Of a stretch of DNA of 64,000 nt, positions 46,471-59,640 are shown one piece after another. Origin of the DNA: Lineus longissimus (lineage: Eukaryota > Nemertea > Pilidiophora > Heteronemertea > Lineidae). The notes beneath the pieces were generated by a model. The model ran no database searches and had not been told where the DNA came from. It was given only the letters and a program-made list of their open reading frames with translations. The position numbers and the translations under genes were made by a program. Numbering within the stretch: the first letter of the stretch is position 1; every line of letters begins with the position of its first letter. The DNA is taken from contig NC_088324.1 of NCBI RefSeq assembly GCF_910592395.1, positions 3,722,001 through 3,786,000 of the forward strand, given 5' to 3'.

Positions 46471-46879
46471 TTAGTCGGAAAAAGCCTCCTACAAGTGAGG
46501 GGACGAAAGTGTTACTATTTGGGAACTTATGGCTTCCGTTGCACACACCCTCAGAATTTCTTCAAAAATTGTCAAGGGCTTCCCTGTCAATTTATACAAA
46601 GGAGGAATATAATGATTGGGGCCTTATTACATGTGGAATCATCTTTTGAAAATATTTTTTGTGGCTCATATCAAATACTCTTTAAATTGAACACCATTCT
46701 TTTTGTATAAGCAATCGAAGAAACCTGACACGAACACACGAAAATAAATTCTTTGTCTCGAATTTTGGTGACCAAATCGCGCTGACAAGGATTTGTTGCA
46801 GTTATAATTCCTAAACTTTAACAATAAACCATAAACATGCAACATGAGGTATATTTGTCTTTCATAAATAGTAGTTAAT

Positions 46880-47350
46880 GTTTTAAAATGAGAGATTTTT
46901 ATAGGGCGCCTTTCCACCGCATAGACGTGATCAAAGCGCCTACTCCCCAAATGTCTCTCAAACAGCCATGACTTTAGTGACCGCTTGAACGAAATGATAC
47001 TGTCTGCCAGCCTGATATGAGCCGGAAGCTGGTCCAAAGAAAGGGACCACTCGCCGATAAACTTCTGTCCCCAAACGAGGTCTTTGTGTGCTTTGGTTGA
47101 AGCTTGAAGCTAGGAGCAGATGACCTTGTACGGTGATCAGATACGGCAAGTGGAAGCTGAAGGTAACTAGGTGCCAACCCATTAACAACCTTATAGCAAT
47201 GCAGCAAGGTTTTGAAATAAACACGGGACTTAACCGGCAGCCAATGTAGTTGTCGGAGGACTGGCGTATTTTGATCGTACTTACCCGTTATGCTAACAAG
47301 TCTCACAGCGCAGTTTTGAATACGCTGGAGAGGTGCGATAGTCAAAGCAG
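46880..47350 (-). mobile_element. CR1-like LINE C-terminal fragment, frameshifted
   Basis: Minus-strand frame from 47345 has LQRIQNCAVRLVSITGKYD, VLRQLHWLPVKSRVYFKTLL, APSYLQLP and SFGDRSLSASGPFLW, the CR1/L2 RT end. Near 47030 the frame shifts to LPAHIRLADSIISFKRSLKS and LFERHLG. The 3' tail has GGAAAGGCGCCCTATAAAAA, a usual end of these LINEs. The frame change and truncation mean it is dead. Confidence 0.82.
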
Positions 47351-47399
47351 ACCGTTGTCTTACATATTTTAATGTAAGGCGATGTTTATTTAGAACATT

Positions 47400-48050
47400 G
47401 GGAATATGATACTTTTATCACTTTGATATTAAGCCAAATTCAAAGGCGAGAATTCAACCAATGGTATAAACTTGGATCGATGTTCATATGAAACGTACAA
47501 CTACAGTGCATTCTAATGTACGTCTGCAGAACATTAATTGCGCTGGCCGTGTTTCTCCTGAAAGGAACATCTGAACAAAACATGTAGCCGGCATCTCAAT
47601 TATCCTCTGGAACATGTGCACTGCGTGGTACAAACGGAGTGAGCCTGTACGCCTCGCACAGTCATAGACAGAATACGAAAGGTAAGAAATCACCCCGGCG
47701 AATCGCTTTCTATTTGCTACAGTGCGAATACTGTCAGTAGGAATGATGAATAACTGAAAGTCGATTATCAGTGGTCTTACAATGTACCACTGTTTATGGT
47801 GTATAATCCACTGTGCCTCGTTTTAGCAACAGCGGTTATGTTCAGGCAACTATAACTGCGTGGGTTGCTCTGAATTATGTATGCAGTTAAAATCACATTT
47901 GCTTCGTTTGAGGTGTGTATTAGAATCGAAATAGATACACTGTATGTGCCTCGCTATCGATTCTTGTTTGTCTCTCCAAGGATCGGGTGGAGTTGTCTCT
48001 TCACCCAAAACCATGATTGGGGTAAATTCCTATATGATGATAAGGTAGGT
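47400..48050. other. No gene seen
   Basis: Nothing supported on either strand. Confidence 0.45.
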
Positions 48051-48054
48051 TAAT

Positions 48055-48530
48055 CACCCTGGAGAATCATTTCCCCAGTTTGCCGTAAGTTAGGCAGGCC
48101 CTCCAGTTTGCCGTGGTTGCCTGTCCTAGAAAAGGAAAAAGTCCAATAAATTTGAAAAACTGTGGAGTATTTCAACAAAATATTGTTGCGATCATCTGGT
48201 AATAAGATTCTTCAAGCATGATTTGCATCAAATATAGATAGAAATGCACCGTTGGTTTGTCCTATGGATAGCAAACAAATTGATTGGAAAATATGCATGG
48301 ATCGATTTTGTGAGTGTAACGCGCTGGTTAATTTACTTTGAAATTTAGTGCATATCATGTCATTGTCTATATTACCAGATAGACACACAGTTTATTCTAG
48401 GAAATTTACCAAAGAGAGCACGCTTCGCCTGTTTTTCATGTGAAGTAGCCAATCTCCCAGGCATCAAGTTGCACTATCAAAGGCAGGCTGCTCGATTCTG
48501 GCAGTCTGGGGAAATGGATTCTCCATGGTG
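48055..48530. mobile_element. Short terminal-inverted-repeat element, ~476 bp
   Basis: CACCCTGGAGAATCATTTCC plus CCAG at the left is mirrored as CTGGGGAAATGGATTCTCCA plus TGGTG at the right (two differences in 25). Just inside the left end CCAGTTTGCCGT occurs twice. No ORF of note. Confidence 0.6.
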
Positions 48531-48959
48531 TAAAACCGCTGTTGAGCAATTTCTAACAGTTGACATTTTCACTTTATAAGCCTATTGATGTTCATTTAAC
48601 AACAGACGCCCTGCATATGGTATAAGGAAATTGCAACATTTGTCTATTTCCTCATCAGTCAGAAAATAGGCCATCACGATCATATACATGTGGGCTTATG
48701 TAACTTGACATCATGGCATTTTATCCATGGACTGTTGTCCAAGGAAGTGTTCGAATTCTATTTACTTGTCAATTTTAGAAGTTCTGTTATCTGTTACTTA
48801 GATTGCAAAGTAATTAGACGTTCAAAGTGGTGATATTTGAAGTTGCAGGATTGAGGGTATATCATGGAATAAGCTGCATGAGGTGAAATGTACCAGCTGC
48901 GTGGCACTGAGAAAAGGGGCCCTGGTAATGGTCAGTTCATCTGCCTTAGTTATTTACAA

Positions 48960-49195
48960 GGACCATTTGCATTATTAAGGGCACTACTACCCAGCTTTCG
49001 GCTGCCTAGTCATCTCCTATTCTACATAAGTAGTTTCCGTCAACAAATTGCACAAAAAAGCAAAAAATCAAAATCTGACTGGATTATTGCGCTTTTCCGA
49101 TGTTGACTCCGATTTGACCCGAGTTAGCTCTCCACGCATCGACTCTTTCCACGTGGAACGATGCACTAGTAAGGCGTTTCCTAGAGCTAGGATCT
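48960..49195 (+). repeat. AAGGGCAAT / GGCTGCCC repeat, copy 4, longest
   Basis: Follows copy 3 through GATGTTGACTCCGATTTGAC and on into GAGTTAGCTCTCCACGCATC and ACTAGTAAGGCG, the part shared in reverse with 44690-44760. Confidence 0.75.
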
Positions 49196-49389
49196 GCCTC
49201 TTGACGATATAGTGCTAATATCGATTTTTCCGACGGCACGCTGGTGGGGCTTGATTACCCCGCAACTGCGACGAATGACGTAGCGTCTTCATAGTGACGT
49301 GAACTCGGATCTCGACGTGCTCTCACGTGGCGAGAAAAATCAGATGAAACAAAATTGGAAAGCATCAAACACGTTCAGAATGAAATGTC

Positions 49390-49420
49390 CTATGGACATT
49401 GTGCTCACCTGGAAATCATT
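49390..49420 (-). repeat. End fragment of the AGGTCA-rich repeat family
   Basis: GAAATGTCCTATGGACATTG then TGCTCACCT resembles the hairpin end of copy B (GAAATGGCCAGGGCCATTGT, GCTCACCT). Note the compensating change: TGTCC pairs with GGACA, so the hairpin is kept. Confidence 0.45.
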
Positions 49421-49429
49421 TAGTTGCAG

Positions 49430-51030
49430 TTGAAAACACATAAAGTGGAGGTTGGATTGACTTTTAGATATGACAAAATGTGGCACTATCAATGACGTTT
49501 TTAGAGTTTAACCTCTGTGAACTTGTATTTGTAAGTAACTGTGTTAGCTTTGGAAGCAAGACTATTGTCAGTATCGGGTTATTCTTAGCACAGTATAACC
49601 CGCTGTAATGATTTTGAGAGTTTTGTTGCTAACTGCTTGTATATTCCTCATTGTTCGGGTAACGCTTTAACAAACAAATAGGTAAGTTTTTCTTTGTGAC
49701 CCTCTATAAAGAATAATAGTCTCCCAAGCTGTCCATTGAATGGAAACACTGAAATAAAGGGAACATCCAACAACATTACATCGTATTCTAACGTATTGAA
49801 CTATCACGCCGTTCGTGTTAATAGCATTCCGCGACGTTACTATTTATAGCTCACAAGGTCATTTGAATAAGATATTGATGACGTTTTAGTCACGTGACAG
49901 TCGGACATCGACACTTATTTCTACACATTCAAGCTTATTTCAAAGTCAATTATCTTTGACCCTGCATTGTTTTTAGCATGAATGATACCATAGAGTCAGA
50001 GAGAGAAATATTCAGAACAATTATGTAGTATTTCCAACACTCGGACATGTGCCAGATTGAATCTAACTGCCCTAGTTAGAAAGCCGGAATCCAATAGGAA
50101 ACCGCATGTTTGTCCGACATTGCCTGTAATTCAGCGATGGGAAAATAGAGGACAGCAGCTGCGGTGACGTCATCTTCGCGCAATGCTATTGTACTGTCTT
50201 GCTGGTCTCTTATGAAAATAGAAATGTACAATGGCATAGTGCAGTTATTATGCATGCAGCTGAAGATACTGAAGATCTGTCTGTATCGTGGCATTGTTGA
50301 AATTAGATTCAGTGTATATTTACACAATTTTCAAATTTCTGAACGATCGAAGTTGGCATGTTAATGGTACCGTTTAATACCCCGAGGAGATAAGCTTGCG
50401 ATAACCGAGGGAAATGTTGAAGGTAATTTGCTCGATACTAGACACATAATTGGCAGCAGACTTGGGGCTGGTAAAACGAGAAATTAAGCGAACGCTTAGC
50501 CCTTTATCAGTAGCGCATATAGCTTCCTAGTCGTGGAAAATGTGCGTGTGTATAATCAAGATAAAGGTAAACACACTTTCAAGAACAAGTTTGAAATATT
50601 GGAAATTTAAAAAAAATCTGTTCTATCAAATTAAAGGATTTTATTCAAGCACGTAAGGCACTACGAACATGTACATGATAAATCTACTGATTACAGGACT
50701 ATTTTTAATCTAGTTAATCTACGACCGTATTGAGGGTGACTCAGAAGAAATTGAAAAATATGATTTTTTGTGTTTATATGCTTGTATTGACGCCAGGGAT
50801 ATCCTATCCAAAATGTATAAAAATATCAGACCCCCCCCCCCCCCCAATAGGGTTAATTAGCAGCGATTAAAGATGGCGACCCAAGAAAATTTCAATGTGC
50901 TACTTACCGGTCGGTTTTAGGTCCTATGAATGTATTACTTTTGAGTTCCCACAGATAAAAACAAGGGGTCAAAATGCGTTAAAAGTATATTTCAAATTTG
51001 ATGCGACGTCTCAGTGACGTGATATGTTGA
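49430..51030. other. No gene seen
   Basis: Includes C15 at 50831-50845. No supported coding or RNA feature. Confidence 0.45.
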
Positions 51031-51036
51031 AGCACG

Positions 51037-52507
51037 TACACCCTTGTCGGAAAGCTTAAGGACCGCAAGTTTTTTACAATTTTTTCCAAAACTACTGGGC
51101 CAACTGGAATCAAACTTTTATCATATCTTGATAAACTTCTTGCGGTTTGGTTTTTATAGTCAATTAGGTAACAACTTTATGGCCCTTTTTCCAGGGGCAT
51201 GTTTTTTAAACTTTTTTGCAACATCATCTGGACACAATAACCAAAGCAACTTTAATCACAGATTTGTTGTAAAAAAAATTGTTGGAAAGCATCACTTTTT
51301 GAAGTTTTTGCCCAAAAAATACTCCCAATTGAAATGACTTTTCAGCAACTCTCGTAATGACCCCTCAGACCGACTTGCTTACTGGCATTGTCTGCCTGGG
51401 AGTATGGTAACTCCTATTGATATGGTATACAAACTCAGGTCAGGAACTTTCTCCACTTGAGTGAATCAGACTGTAACTGAACAGTGTCCTACCACAGTGT
51501 GTAGGCTGAAAAAGTCAGGACAAGGCAATTGGAACGATTCAAAAAATGTTTTGCATCATGGAGTTCTTGTCATACTGAAGACGTTTTGGTTGCTACGCCC
51601 AATTCAATCGCATGTCATGTGTATTTCAGCAACAAGCTCGGTCATTAAACCCTGATGCCCCCCTTATTGCTGTTCATTGCGGACTATGCCTTTACAGTTA
51701 AGAGTAATAATTTGTTCCTAGGCCTTGGTCATTTTAAGTGCCTAGTTTTAGAAAACAATATCTTGCCTGTGGTGGATGGCTTAAAGGAATGTTTAATGTA
51801 GAAAGAAACAGCACTGCAATTGGTTTGGCCTGTTTTCTGTGGTCAGGTAATCTGACTTGGGTTGAGGCCCTGGCCCAAGTACACATCATATTGTTTGATG
51901 TGGTCTGGTCATCTGACATGGGGTGAGGATTTGGCTGGAGTGCACATCAATGATTGTGACCAATAACCACTGTAATGATCATTGGGATAGTGTCAAAAGG
52001 TGTCATCTTGGCCAGCAAAATATCATTGAGAAAATGCCAAAAAACTGTATTTTTTCCTAAAAACCTTTGACCAAACTTACCAATTTTTGCTAGAAATTGC
52101 TTTAAGTTAATGTGTCCAGATGATGTTGCAAAAAACGGCAGAAAAATCCCTCTGGAAAAAGGGCCATAACGTTTTTACCTAATTGACTATAAAAACCAAA
52201 CCTATTGTAAATGATACCCAAGAAGTTTATCCAGATATGTGACCCACTACAACAAAGTGAATCGCATGTCGCTTCGAGCTTGACAAGTTGAGACGGACTG
52301 GTTGTTCATTTCTTTAGAGTCTGCCTTTTGTGAAATTTGAGTGGATCAATGTCTTCTATTATGTCCTGGTGTCATTTTAGGCTCATCTTCTGTGCGACAT
52401 GCGACTCATTTTGCTGTGGTGGGTCACATATGATAAAACTTTGGTTCCAGTAGTTTTTGAGAAAATTGTAAAAAACTGGTGTCCTTAAACTTTCCGACAA
52501 GGGTGTA
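51037..52507. mobile_element. 1.47-kb element with long terminal inverted repeats
   Basis: TACACCCTTGTCGGAAAGCT at 51037 is mirrored at 52507 (TTTCCGACAAGGGTGTA). The two arms then match inward for over 200 bp (TTTTTTACAATTTT, AAAACTACTGG, TTTTATCATAT, GGTTTGGTTTTTATAGTCAA, TTAGGTAA, TATGGCCCTTTTTCCAG, TTGCAACATCATCTGGACAC). The right arm is interrupted by the MITE at 52238-52428. The centre (about 51.4-51.95 kb) has no recognisable transposase. Confidence 0.82.
52238..52428. mobile_element. 191-bp MITE nested in the arm of the larger element
   Basis: TGTGACCCACTACAACAAAG and its mirror CTTTTGCTGTGGTGGGTCACA-like end give ~35-bp terminal repeats that continue through GTCGCATGTCG. It is flanked by TA (52236-52237 and 52429-52430), a TA target duplication as for Tc1/mariner relatives. 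The surrounding arm sequence resumes without loss on both sides. Confidence 0.85.
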
Positions 52508-52509
52508 CA

Positions 52510-54810
52510 TGTACATGATAAATGTTCGTCATGTTTCACGAAAAAAATGTTGGTCAGTATACAACATCTGTTGTGATAGTGTACTCAAATCAGTACAGCA
52601 AACCCACTTGTCACTGGCATACTACCATTTCTTCCATTTCAAATCATTATATTAGTTTTCTCACCTAGCATGTTGCATCGTCTGGCATCTAGTCGCCATC
52701 TTTTGCCACCTTGTCAGAATATTGTGGGTTTCCCAAGCTTACTAAAAGCCTCCTTTTGATATGGTAGAGGAAATGACATTTTAGACTGGTTTCTATGGAA
52801 TTCAAGGCAAATTAAGGCATAATACTTTAAAAAGTCACGGGCCACTTAAAAACAAATAAAACATGCTTATCTCACTAAGAGGCACCATGTGTCTATCTTT
52901 TAGTAATACGTTTATATGGGGTCTAAATCCAAACGTTCAAGATGTACGTGTACATTGATGCTTCTGCTCCTGTTGAGAACTCCAATTTGCGGTTAAGTTA
53001 TAAAGCCATTAACAAAAATTCTAAACCCTCTATCTCCTTCACCCATCATTGGAAAAACTTTAGAATTTGGGTGTCTATGGTCAGGTAGGCGTACTCTATC
53101 CCTCAAAACATTCAAATTATTTGTAGCTTGCAAGTTAAATAAAAGTCGCTCAGCTCCCGGACTATGCCTAATAGTAGAATGCGATAGCGATAGCGCGCGT
53201 GTTTGGGCATTGCTATTTCACGCAACACTGCCTTCCCAGAGACCAAAAACAAAGGATTTGGTTCTGTGATTCAAGCAGTATCCTGTCCAATGGAAACCTA
53301 TCTTAACCTACCATTTATTGTGTTGAGCTTCGTTGTATTGAAGTGCGCCAAATAGCTATGGAATTCCATTGATATCTGCAATAAAAAGGCACTTGGCATC
53401 TAAAGTTAAGATGCCATTCAAATAATGTTTAATATGCGTTATCCCATTAAAAACCACCATCGAGTGTAGACATGACTCGCTGCAGCCATAGCCCGACCTT
53501 GTATCTTTGAACGACGAAGACATTCTTTCTCGTCTGATCGTTAGCAGCTCGCATTTAGCCCCAGGGCTCAAAGAAGGGTTCTCAGAGTTCCCAAAGCTCC
53601 GTGATGACAGGTGATGAGCAGTTGCCATGGTTACCATATATTGGGCCATTACTGAAATGAATTGGTGATCTTCGATGATGCTGGTAGATAAGGTTTATGT
53701 TAAGTATTGCAGCATTGTTCTTTGAATCATAGTATCTCCCAGCATCATTCTATCGACTCTAAAAATATGATTATTTTTTACACTAAATATTGACATAATA
53801 AAGACTTCTTCTTTCTCTCAAAATGACCTATGGAAAGAAATTTAACTCATGACTGCATGGGGATAAATTCCACTATTTGCGGAGCTACGGCGTTCTTTGG
53901 AAATGATTTAAGTGTAATATTATCTGCATATAGCTACAAGTCCTAAACTTACATGTATCCGCAGTTAAAGTCAACATCGCCCTTAAATGTGATGGAGGTT
54001 ATCAAAAATCGATACACATTGTAGTGAAAGTTTATCCTGGGAAATTGATTAAATCCAAATGATATGAATTATGTCAAATATAACACATTCGCGGTACGTT
54101 CGGAGATAAACAATATCCTATTTCCAGCCTCACTACCAGTCACCCGTTAGTGAGAAATGATTATAATCTAACACTATTGATGTCAAAATAATGTTTACTA
54201 TCGATCGACTTTAACTGTTTTAGGTTTGACCCGTGGCACTTGTGTCGTCATGGCGTACATGTACCATTGATTGATTAGGTCTAAGCTCTATGTAGTTTGT
54301 TGCAGCATACCTGATAATACGAGTAGGTCTCTGCTCTCATCATGTGAAGCTCATCCGCGGTAATTTAGGGTTACAGTGAAACGTATATTAGTCAAAAAGT
54401 GGTAAATTGAGTTCCAAGAGATGCAAGTGTTGGAGATGAATTCCGGCCGAGTCACTGCTTTGTTACCGTACTGATCGAGTTCAAGTGAGCGTCTTCTGGT
54501 TGCTCCTTGAAACCCCTGATTGAGTTCTGTAGAGACAGGGGTAATGATATGATATCACAAAGCTTTAAACAGGGAAACACGGAAAAGCGCTAAGAACTCA
54601 TTATCATTATTATTCTAAAATAGATTATTTTCAATGTAGTACTTATCACTATATAATATTGCGCATTGTGTTGGCTGCAGCGGTTTGAGGTGCTCAAAAC
54701 GTATGTCACACCCCTCTTTTTCTCGTCTTGAAATAAGATGCTATATAAGACGACAACGTTACACCGGCTAATTCATCCGAACAAAGCCATATCGCTCGGA
54801 GATTTGGTGT
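52510..54810. other. No gene seen
   Basis: Only short frames on both strands, none with motifs. A GCGATAGCGATAGCGCGCG stretch at about 53180 is the only local oddity. Confidence 0.45.
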
Positions 54811-54813
54811 GGA

Positions 54814-55380
54814 GATTCGGACAGTGTCAGAAAAGCACAGTTCGTTATGGTTACTAAAGCGGCTAGCACACGACAGAAAAATAATTTAAAGCACAGGTAG
54901 ATTCAACCGCGAATATTTCCTGATCTATGGCACTCGACGTGGATTTGCTAGTCGGTATTTATAGATGATAGCTTAAACACACCTGTTAATAGGTTTATAC
55001 TGATGAGAGCTAATATTTGCATTTTAAATCACATTATGAAACACTTAGAACCGAGTACTTGTTATCACACCTTCCTATTCTGGTGTTCATGCTACACAAC
55101 ACAGCACGTGCAATGACAGCTTATGCAGGTATGGCAGATATAAGCGCAATTTGTCCCCTTAATTGGGGTAGGGCTACAAAAACACTAATTTCACTGCTTA
55201 TCTCTTAACAGATGTGTTGGAGCTTTCATCTAGAAATATCAACCAGCAAATCCACGTCGAGTGCCATAGAACAGGAAATATTAACGGTTGAATCTGCTTG
55301 TGCTTTCAATTTATTTGCCGTCGTCTGCTAGCCACTTCGGTAACCATAGCGGACAGTGATTTGCTGACACTGTCCGAATC
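54814..55380. repeat. Long inverted repeat, ~159-bp arms
   Basis: Arms 54814-54972 and 55222-55380 are reverse complements at about 85 percent by eye. Both hold GATTCGGACAGTGTCAG, ATGGTTAC, GCTAGCA.ACGAC, AATATTTCCTG and TATGGCACTCGACGTGGATT. The spacer is about 249 bp. Short frames run through both arms but each is stopped. Confidence 0.85.
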
Positions 55381-55384
55381 AACA

Positions 55385-57000
55385 ATCTGAAGATTGGTCA
55401 TTGGTTTGATAACGGAATTGATACGAAACTGGAGGTATGGTGTATGTATTACAAATAATACATCAAGTTCTGTTATCAAACACCTCAAACTAAATATAAA
55501 CATGTGATTATAACTGCTTTTTAAAACTAACCTTGCACATGTACCAATTCTTGGCTGGGACACCAGGCCAATGCAACCTCCTTGCGCATGACCGGAACTA
55601 TTTATATTGATGTCGAAGATGTCCCAGCTTGAATTGGCAGCCATTGCAATTTGAATGTGGTGAATTACCTCATCTACGAAACTACAAGACTTTTTGTTGC
55701 TGTTTTCATTCAAAAAAGGTTGTCATATTGCATTTCAAGTCTTTGTCTGCCAAAAATCCTCCTAAAACAAGTGATTTTGTGGCGTTTTATGCGTACTATT
55801 TTGGTTGCGTATGGAAAGTTGCTGTCTGATCAGGTTTGTTAGTAAGCTTTTTAAATTTCGCAGCTTAGCGGACGCATATACCAATCGTACAGCTTAAACC
55901 ACAGCCATTGCCTTCAGTGATTATGGCTGCATGGTGAAAGTATATTACGGCAACCGTACCTCATATTCTCAAAGATGAGAGCAAATTAGGCACACCCATG
56001 GAGTAGTTTTGCACTGAGTAGGTTACAACAAAAGAAATGCAATTATCAAATGGTACTCACAACACCGTTGATATGCAGCCTGGAGCTATACCGCCATGTC
56101 TTTGGTGGTGTGAATGACTGCTTGTATGGAGAAATCAACAATTTGTTTGTGTATAAAGTTATGCATCAAAAGGTGTTGAAAATAAATGAAATGGTCTGGG
56201 ACGATATTCCTCACCTTGCACACCTTGATCTCGATTCGGATTTTATTCTATCATCCCTCAAGATCAATTGTTCATTGTTTCCGACCGAGTGTGAGCTATC
56301 ATAGCTATTCAAATCATCAAGGGCAGAGAAACGTAATGAATGAATAAGACACCGAGCGACAAATACCAACGTAATCCTCACCCTGCAACAAATGGGATTT
56401 GGGCAATTTTGTTTAAACATAACCTGACCAGCCATGCGCAACGCTATTCAAACATGAATGGTGTCAATTTGAGGCTTAAGGGTTAAGGATATAGGTCACT
56501 GTAGCTTTGTGTGATTATTACAAAATTCAAAATAATTTATTGTGCCTTATAAAATTATTTTACATAAGCTTAACAACAATAAACTCGAGTGAAGATAGAA
56601 CGAAGAGAAAAGAGGAGCAGTATGTGTTAATGGATCTGTCTATGAAAATGTACCCTTATCACAAGCGTGTGAGGAGTTGTGCATATACAATCATGTAAGA
56701 TACTAGTAGTACTATTGATGCGATGGCACTACAAAGATCAATACAAAGGGACGGTTTACAGTTTTAACAGATTTATACATAGAAAATATATGATGAATTT
56801 ATGATTAGAAAGATGGAGTCCCTCCTGCATTATTTCTATGATGAATTAGAATTAGATCTTCTATTGAAAGTATTGGAAATATATGATGAAAAATTAAGGA
56901 GTGTAGTTCCCTCCATAACCAGATGTGTATAAACAAGCCTAATTCTAAACAAAGCAGTCTGTGTATAAGGTCATAGACGACGTTGCAGTACAAAACACTG
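55385..57000. other. No gene seen
   Basis: Frames at 55306-55713 (minus) and 56050-56304 (plus) lack motifs. The part from about 56800 may belong to the LINE downstream but is too decayed to call. Confidence 0.4.
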
Positions 57001-57004
57001 AAGC

Positions 57005-59640
57005 AATCCAATTGCCTTCGAATTTCTAAAGACCAAAATAAGAGGAAAAACTAGAGCATACTGAACGGCTCAAAAAAGAGAACAGGAAAAACAGGAGAAA
57101 TTATTGGACAAAAAAATGGACATGTTATATATGAAGTATTATGCTAATCCTAATGCAGAAAACTTAAAATTTAATAAAGTACAAAACGAACTAAAGTTAC
57201 TAATAGAAAAAAAGGTAGATGGAGTTATAACAAGAACAAAAGCAAGATGGCATCTAGAGGGCGAGAAAAACTCAAATATTTCTGAAATTTAAAAAACAGA
57301 CACTACGAAAAAAAGCCGTTACTGCACTGATTAACAAAGACGGAAATGAGCTAAATGTAATAAAGGTCATTTTAAAACAACAGCAGACATTCGATGAAAA
57401 TCTTTACAAGCGTAAACAAACAAATACCACTAAGGAAAACTTAAATATCTTTTTACCAGAAGAGGACACTATACAGAAATTAACTGACGAACAAGCAATC
57501 GAATTAGAAAATGATGTAAGTGAAGCAGAATGTGAAGCGGTGTTGAAGACAATGAAACTAAATAAATCGCCTGGCTCAGATGGTTTTACTGTGGAATTTT
57601 ACAATCAATTTTGGAGTGAAATAAAACATACAATGATGAAATCCCTCAGAGGCTTTTCTAACTGGTGAATTATCAGACAATCACAAACAAGGATTAATAA
57701 CATGCCTCCCTAAACACGGGGAAAATAAAAAATTCATGAAAAAGTGGCGCCCAATATTCCTTTTAAATGTGGATTATAAAAAAAATGTCTGGGGTTATAT
57801 CTAAAAGAATTGAAAGAAATTCAAACCATTTAATTTCAAAATATCAAAAAGGATGTCTAAAAGATAGATGCGTATGTTGGGGAATGTGCACTCATAACAT
57901 GGGATTTAATCTTTAAGATGAAAAAACACAAGATGCCTGGGATTATAATGCTTACTGACTTTTTAAAAAGGCATTTGATTCACTAGACGGGTACTTTGTC
58001 AATAGGACACTGAAGTACTTTAATTTGGGGGGAAATATGAGAAAATGGATTACTGTCTTTTATAAAAATATCAAAAGCTGTATGATGAATAACGGGCACT
58101 GCTCAGATAGGTTCACATTAGCAAGAGGAGTCGGGCAAGGAGATCCTTGCCAATTCAATCATTAAGCAAGATATTAAAGGCATGAAAATAGACAACTCAA
58201 AATATTTAATCAGCCAATTTGCGGACGATACAACTCTATTTCTTGACAATACAGAACACAACTATGGATTCTTTATGAACCTCCTCGACCGTTTTTCAGA
58301 AGTGCGGGATTAACAATAAATTATACCAAAACAGTAGCTATTAAGATTGGGCTTACTGAACAACTGAACTACAATCTAGGTCATGACAAGGATATAAAAT
58401 GGCAATTAGAAGGAAAGTTTACTTTGTTGGGTATAAACTAGGACTTAGCTAAGGAAAGGTTTACTGAAAAGAACAATATAGACAATAATAAGGAAGTTTC
58501 AAAATTACTAAATATCTGGACAGAGAGAAATCTAACTATGTATGGGAAAATTTACATTATTAAGTCATTTGCACTATCTAAATTAATACATCTGTTTACA
58601 GCGCTGCCAAATCCACCAAAAGAATGTTTTAAAGTGCTAGAAAAAGTATGTTTTAAAATTCATTTTGGACAACAAGGATGAAAAGATAAAAAGACCGACG
58701 TAATGTAATGATTATGACAATGGTGGTTTAAAAATGCTTGGCTTACTATGGCTAATTCAAAAGAAGAGCATCCTCTTAAAAAAATTAGATTTTTCATAAT
58801 AATAGTTATAAAATAAACAACAAAATAATCTTATATAATGATTTGTTCTTACATGACGTTAAGTATTTAAATGATCTGGTGGATAAAGCTGGGAACTTCT
58901 ATACATGGGGGCAATTCTCAAGAAAATATGGTATTCAAACAGGACCCTTCAAACTAGTAGCTGTGCTACACGCAGTACCAAAATATAGAAGAAAAGAATA
59001 AAGAATGGGAGTTCCAATTTGATAGAAGTTGTCAATATAAATATGAAAAAGATAAAAAATCTTTTAAAAACCCGGAAAGTGCTTTTATTAGCCAAATATA
59101 AAAAGCACAAGCAAAAGACAAGCAGAAAAATCAGAAAACAATTGGTTGACTATGTCTGAATACAACCTCAATGATAATACTTGGAGTGGCATATACTGCC
59201 TCCCATACCAGCCAACAATGGACACGAAACTTAGAATGTTGCAAAATTTTACATAGAATATTACCTGTAAATACCTGGCTATACACACGTTGCCTCACAA
59301 ACACTAACACATGTCTTTTTTGTTTGATACAAAATGAAACTATACAACATTTATTGTTGGAATGTAACATCACCAAAACTCTATGGCTAACCCTCTGTCA
59401 ACAATTGAACATCCAACACTTTAACATCAAATACATTTTTTGGGAAATCCAGGGCAATATATAGAACATATTAAACTTATTACAAAAGAACGTATATATT
59501 CAAAACTTTTAGAAATACCCTACCAAACTTTCAGCATCTTAAACAAACAATGAAATTTAAAACCAATATTGAAAAATGCCACAAAAACGGGGCCGGAGTT
59601 GTAGAAAAATGGGCAAAAAATTTCAAAGAATATCTAGGGG
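57005..59640 (+). mobile_element. Degenerate L1/Tx1-like LINE
   Basis: Plus-strand fragments in several frames follow L1-clade ORF2 order: a linker with KARWHLEGEKNSN (about 57240), RT start LNKSPGSDGFTVEFYNQFW (57559), KWRPIFLLNVDYK, QKGCLKDRC, DFKKAFDS-like sequence, RGVGQGDPC (58125), QFADDTTLFLDN with the catalytic Asp pair at about 58215, and a late Cys/His knuckle (RILPVNTWLYTRC, CLFCLIQNETIQHLLLEC at 59260-59370), ending near WAKNFKEYLG (59600-59635). Many stops, frameshifts and a deletion after the GDP motif show it is dead. The endonuclease half is missing or unreadable. Confidence 0.82.

Noticed and set aside
55306-55713. 135-codon minus-strand frame reaching into the inverted repeat
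   Set aside because: The related arm at 54.8 kb is stopped early in the equivalent frame and composition is not convincing.
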